From positions 4,641,001 through 4,705,000 of the forward strand of contig NZ_JAZHSB010000001.1 in assembly GCF_036924715.1 (NCBI RefSeq): 64,000 nucleotides of DNA. The letters run 5' to 3'. Below, piece by piece: positions 61,133-64,000 of this stretch (its first letter is position 1; the number at the start of each line of letters is the position of its first letter). This DNA comes from Bradyrhizobium sp. AZCC 1721. GTDB taxonomy: Bacteria; Pseudomonadota; Alphaproteobacteria; Rhizobiales; Xanthobacteraceae. Made by a program: the position numbers and the translations under genes. The notes beneath the pieces were generated by a model. It was not told the origin of the DNA, did not search any database, and saw nothing but the letters and a program-made list of their open reading frames with translations.

Positions 61133-61319
61133 CGGACCTTCGTTACGTGGATTATCTTGAGATTGCCTAAAGCTCGCCGCAGGTAAACACCCCAAGTGTC
61201 CGCATTGAGGCTTTGCTTCTGCGCCGCGCTCACTTAAAGGTGGGGAGCGTTTGGGCCGGAGATTTATCCCAATTCCACTTCTCCGGAAAACACGCTAAGT
61301 ATCTGATCTTCTGGTGAAA

Positions 61320-61645
61320 GCGGGCGTGGCGAAATGGTAGACGCAAGGGACTTAAACGCTTGAGTGCTCTTGGGGAAACCCAAGCTGTAGAACTGCTCAA
61401 ATTCGGGGAAACCTTTCATATGGCAATCCCGAGCCAAGCGCCCGAACCTAACGGTTGGTGCGAAGGTGTAGAGACTAGACGGGCAGCACCTAAAGGCACG
61501 AACGCGCCAATGGTGAAGGTATAGTCCAGACCACAAACGAGCCAGCGCGGATGCCCACGCTGGCGAGGCGGCGAAAGCCGTAGCTGGTAAGAAAATCCCT
61601 CGGTTCGAAAGGACTGTGCCGGTTCGAGTCCGGCCGCCCGCACCA
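61320..61645 (+). tRNA. tRNA-Leu(UAA), split by a group I intron
   Basis: The 5' exon (61320-61353) ends after U34 of the anticodon; the 3' exon (61592-61645) starts A35 A36. Acceptor stem GCGGGCG / CGCCCGC is perfect, D-stem GCG/CGC, anticodon stem AGGGA/TCCCT, a long variable arm (TCGGTTCGAAAGGA), T-arm GGTTCGAGTCC, and encoded CCA. The spliced tRNA is 88 nt, class II as leucine requires. Anticodon loop C-U-UAA-A-A after splicing. Confidence 0.95.
61354..61591 (+). other. Group I self-splicing intron in tRNA-Leu(UAA)
   Basis: 238 nt inserted between U34 and A35, the same site as in cyanobacterial and plastid tRNA-Leu introns. Core elements are recognisable: P (ATTCGGGGAAACCT, near 61401), Q (GGCAATCCCGAGCCAAG, near 61422), R (TGTAGAGACTAGACGG, near 61468) and S (GAAGGTATAGTCC, near 61515). 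The last base is G (61591), the omega-G. No homing endonuclease frame is present. Confidence 0.9.
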
Positions 61646-61770
61646 GCCTTCGCTCGCGAAGCGAGTGAGGGCTGCCACGCCGAAGCCGACAGGCGAAGGC
61701 GGGCTTTGTGTCTGCGAGCTACGGCTTGGCAAGCCACCCTGGCGAGCGAAGCGAAAGCGTGGACCGATCA
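61646..61770. repeat. Repeat-rich segment after the tRNA
   Basis: Contains CTTCGCTCGCGAAGCGAG, GCGAAGGCGGGC, GGCTTGGCAAGCC and GCGAGCGAAGCG, i.e. nested inverted repeats. It resembles palindromic sequence often found beside Bradyrhizobium tRNA genes. No integrase or att-like duplication is seen. Confidence 0.5.
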
Positions 61771-61790
61771 GGGGAGACTGGGGGATCACA

Positions 61791-62372
61791 TTGCCGCAAA
61801 TCCATCTGTTCGAAATGCGCCGGCTGGAGATGCTGAGCAACACCATCTTTGGCGTTGCCATGACCCTGCTCGCCTATGATTTGCCGAAGGCCTCCAGTTT
61901 CACGCAAGCGCCCGATTGGCACGACGTGCTTCGCGTCTATGCCCAGCCCGTCATCGCGCTGACGATCAGCTTCGTCGTCGCCGGCCTGTTCTGGTTCAGC
62001 CATCACCGGCGGCTGGCGGTGGCACCGGAAGCCGGGCGCGGCGTGGTGTTCCTCAATCTGTTCTTTCTGCTGTCGATCATCATCCTGCCGGTGACCAACG
62101 GCCTCTACGGCGTCTACCGGCTCGATGGCGTCGTCGCGGTGATCTACGGCTTTCACCTGCTGGTGATCGCGGCACTGAACGCGGTATTGTGGGTTCTGGC
62201 GCTGCGGGGCCGCCACGATCCGCAATTGCTGGCGACGGCGCTGTTTCCGGTTTTCGTTTTCGCGCTTGGGATCGTTGCGGCGTTCGCCGCGCCGCGGGTT
62301 GCGCAGTTTGTCTGGTGCCTGGCGTTTCTGGCGCCACTCGCGGGCTGGGTTGCCGCGCGTCGCTCCGCCTAG
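61791..62372 (+). CDS. TMEM175-like (DUF1211) potassium channel homologue
   Basis: 193 residues from TTG 61791, 5 nt after GGGGGA; ATG 61815 is possible. Six hydrophobic segments in two triads. The first helix reads R-L-E-M-L-S-N-T-I-F-G-V-A-M-T-L-L-A-Y-D, the place where the family has R-x-x-x-F-S-D; here F-S-D is replaced by L-S-N. H-H-R-R-L is at the next helix end. Ends with the stop overlapping the next (convergent) gene's stop. Confidence 0.7.
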   Translation: MPQIHLFEMRRLEMLSNTIFGVAMTLLAYDLPKASSFTQAPDWHDVLRVYAQPVIALTISFVVAGLFWFSHHRRLAVAPEAGRGVVFLNLFFLLSIIILPVTNGLYGVYRLDGVVAVIYGFHLLVIAALNAVLWVLALRGRHDPQLLATALFPVFVFALGIVAAFAAPRVAQFVWCLAFLAPLAGWVAARRSA

Positions 62373-63103
62373 CGCACCTTCGCCTCGCTCAGCGTAAGCA
62401 GCCGGCTCGCCTCCTCCGCAATCATCCGCTCCATCTTTTCCTGAAATTCCTTGCGCGGCAGGCCCGGCGCGATCGGCGGCAGGAAGGACAGCGTGACGGT
62501 GCCGGAGTGCATGATCAGCGTCTTCTTGCCCCAGAACAGTCCGGAATTGCACGCCGCGGGAACGACTGATACTTCGAGGTTGGTGTAGAGCGCTGAGATG
62601 CCAGCGGACTGGAATCTCATCGGTTCATCGATCGCCTGGCGGGTGCCTTGCGGAAACAGCAACACCTGACGGCCCTCGCCGGTCGCGCGCCTGGCTTCAT
62701 CGACCATCTGGCGCAGCGCATGGCGGCCCGCCGAGCGATCGACCAAAATCATCGGATAGCGCTCCAGGAACCAGCCGACGAACGGCACCTTGCGCAGCTC
62801 TTTCTTGGCGACGATGCTGGCGTCCGGGAAAAGCGCGCAGAGCGCCGCGGTTTCCCACAACGACTGATGATTGCAGGCGATGATGCAGGGACCATCGGGC
62901 ACGTTCTCGCGCCCCTGCACCGTGTAATCGAGGCCTACGACATGCTTCATCAGAAACATGATGCCGTTGACCCAGACCTGCGAAACCGCACGCACCGTCG
63001 CGCCGCTGGCATTGAACAGCCACATCAGCGGCACCGTCAGCGACACGGCAAGCGTCAGGATTACCACCGCCGTATCGAAAATGATCGATCTCAAATAGTG
63101 CAA
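62369..63103 (-). CDS. Lysophospholipid acyltransferase (PlsC-like)
   Basis: 244 residues; TTG 63103 follows AGGGGAC and reads M-H-Y-L-R-S-I-I-F-D, while the frame to 63163 has no site. N-terminal membrane helix, then the acyltransferase motifs I-A-C-N-H-Q-S-L-W-E-T (H-x4-D/E type with Glu) and L-L-F-P-Q-G-T-R. Typical 1-acyl-glycerol-3-phosphate acyltransferase layout. It makes phosphatidate from lysophosphatidate if functional. Confidence 0.87.
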   Translation of the reverse strand: MHYLRSIIFDTAVVILTLAVSLTVPLMWLFNASGATVRAVSQVWVNGIMFLMKHVVGLDYTVQGRENVPDGPCIIACNHQSLWETAALCALFPDASIVAKKELRKVPFVGWFLERYPMILVDRSAGRHALRQMVDEARRATGEGRQVLLFPQGTRQAIDEPMRFQSAGISALYTNLEVSVVPAACNSGLFWGKKTLIMHSGTVTLSFLPPIAPGLPRKEFQEKMERMIAEEASRLLTLSEAKVR

Positions 63104-63208
63104 CGATTGTCCCCTTGGGCATCCGGTCGCGCCTCCCAATACAGCACTTTTCAGCCGTTGCACAATTCCGTCATCGGCCGGCCGGAATTGGCTCGTTAGG
63201 TTCGCCGC

Positions 63209-64000
63209 ATGCCGGCGTCAGAGCAAATCACCATCGCCCCGCATCTCATCTTCGACACCATCAGCGCCGGCACGCCCGGCGCGCCGCTGGTGCTGCTGCT
63301 GCACGGCTTTGCGGAATCGATGCATTGCTGGCGTGCGCAGGTGACGGCCCTCGGCGACATGGGCTATCGCGCGGTGGCGCCGAGCCAGCGCGGCTACTCG
63401 CCGGGCGCACGGCCCGATCCGCGGGAATTTTCGCACTACCTGATCGACCGCCTGATGGACGACGCCATGGCGATTGTGGCGGCTGCCGGCTATGGCAACG
63501 CGCGGTTTCATCTGGTCGGCCATGACTGGGGCGGCAGCATCGCCTGGGGCATCGCCGAGCGCCATCCCGAGCGGCTGGCGTCGCTCACCATTCTCTCGCG
63601 GCCGCACCCGAACGCGTTCAACCGCGCGCTGGCAACCGACGGCGAGCAGGCGCAGCGCTCAAAGCATCACAAGGCGTTTTTGGAGCCGGATGCCGCCGAT
63701 ATCGTGCTCGCGAACGATGCCAAATGGCTGCGCGAGCGTCTCGCCGCCAATGGCGTTCCCCCTGATGGGATCGAGAGGCATCTTGCCGTGCTTGGCAACA
63801 AGGACGCGATGGAAGCGGCGCTCGCCTGGTATCGCGCACGCGGCGCGATCCGCGGCCCGCTCGGTCCGATCCGCGTGCCGACACTCTATATCTGGGGCGA
63901 CGCTGACGACACCGTCGGTCGCGCCGCCGCCGAAGGCACGGTGGATTTCATCGCTGCGCCCTATCGTTTCGAGGTGCTGTCCGGCGTCGGGCATTTTGCG
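63209..64000 (+). CDS. Epoxide-hydrolase-like alpha/beta hydrolase, cut by window edge
   Basis: 264 residues visible from ATG 63209, continuing past 64000. Oxyanion motif L-L-L-H-G-F-A-E-S, R-G-Y-S-P-G-A-R-P, and the nucleophile region V-G-H-D-W-G-G-S in which the nucleophile is Asp, as in epoxide hydrolases and haloalkane dehalogenases. The acid region is W-G-D-A-D-D-T and the probable catalytic His is in S-G-V-G-H-F at the window end. Confidence 0.85.
   Translation, partial: MPASEQITIAPHLIFDTISAGTPGAPLVLLLHGFAESMHCWRAQVTALGDMGYRAVAPSQRGYSPGARPDPREFSHYLIDRLMDDAMAIVAAAGYGNARFHLVGHDWGGSIAWGIAERHPERLASLTILSRPHPNAFNRALATDGEQAQRSKHHKAFLEPDAADIVLANDAKWLRERLAANGVPPDGIERHLAVLGNKDAMEAALAWYRARGAIRGPLGPIRVPTLYIWGDADDTVGRAAAEGTVDFIAAPYRFEVLSGVGHFA

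Noticed and set aside
61646..61790. Possible attachment site or integrated element at the tRNA
   Set aside because: No integrase, no second copy of the tRNA 3' end and no break in gene type nearby; the sequence is an intergenic repeat cluster.
1..64000. CRISPR array, insertion sequence or prophage
   Set aside because: No regularly spaced repeats, transposase, integrase or phage structural genes were found in any frame.

Overview
The window looks like chromosomal DNA of a GC-rich alphaproteobacterium of the Bradyrhizobium group. The evidence is a ROSE-type RNA thermometer in front of an hsp20 gene, several short palindromic intergenic repeat families typical of Bradyrhizobium/Rhodopseudomonas, many small proteins of the kind found in these genomes, and TTAA-N7-TTAAC (CtrA-type) boxes in several promoters. 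There is no prophage, integrase, insertion sequence or CRISPR array. It reads as ordinary chromosome with some decayed accessory loci.

Layout: 1-5.8 kb, cut secreted protein, TPR protein, S10 serine carboxypeptidase, and a FecR-like exported protein followed by a CHASE2 adenylate cyclase. 5.9-10.8 kb, NAD kinase, a CheY-like receiver plus Hpt protein bracketed by two inverted copies of one 122-bp repeat, a DUF2336 protein and an SLT lytic transglycosylase. 11-17.7 kb, a methanethiol methyltransferase (MddA), a TetR regulator with an unusual hydrolase-glycosyltransferase fusion, hisI, folE, an IscU-like scaffold and a ClpP-like exported protein. 17.9-26.2 kb, yidD, an exported protein coupled to an amino-acid permease, a putative lipoprotein hydrolase, and a TonB receptor behind a near-consensus Zur box, next to an MFS exporter. 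26.5-36 kb, thrS, nitroreductase, PAS-GGDEF-EAL protein, patatin, CBS protein, rhomboid protease. 36.4-43 kb, a PAS protein, a polar amino-acid ABC transporter (binding protein, two permeases, ATPase), enoyl-CoA hydratase, tandem PilZ protein, BTLCP peptidase with a structured 3' RNA, and a Crp/Fnr pseudogene. 43-50.4 kb, small conserved proteins, hsp20 with ROSE thermometer, a PLD-family protein flanked by a direct repeat, an esterase, and a two-partner secretion locus collapsed by deletion. 50.6-64 kb, small proteins including an Rmf-like one, gamma-carbonic anhydrase, DUF3126 protein and cysE, membrane proteins, hydrolases, FAD monooxygenase, a tRNA-Leu(UAA) interrupted by a group I intron, a TMEM175-like protein, an acyltransferase, and a cut epoxide-hydrolase-like gene.

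The main themes are signalling (cAMP, c-di-GMP, phosphorelay, CtrA), metal and amino-acid uptake, and biosynthetic housekeeping. The most distinctive items are the intron-containing tRNA, the Zur-controlled TonB gene, the ROSE element, the set of CtrA-type boxes, the hydrolase-glycosyltransferase fusion, a candidate sRNA with a C-rich loop, and three decayed loci (Crp/Fnr, TpsA/TpsB, esterase 5' end). Functions are assigned from motif recognition only; no database search was run.
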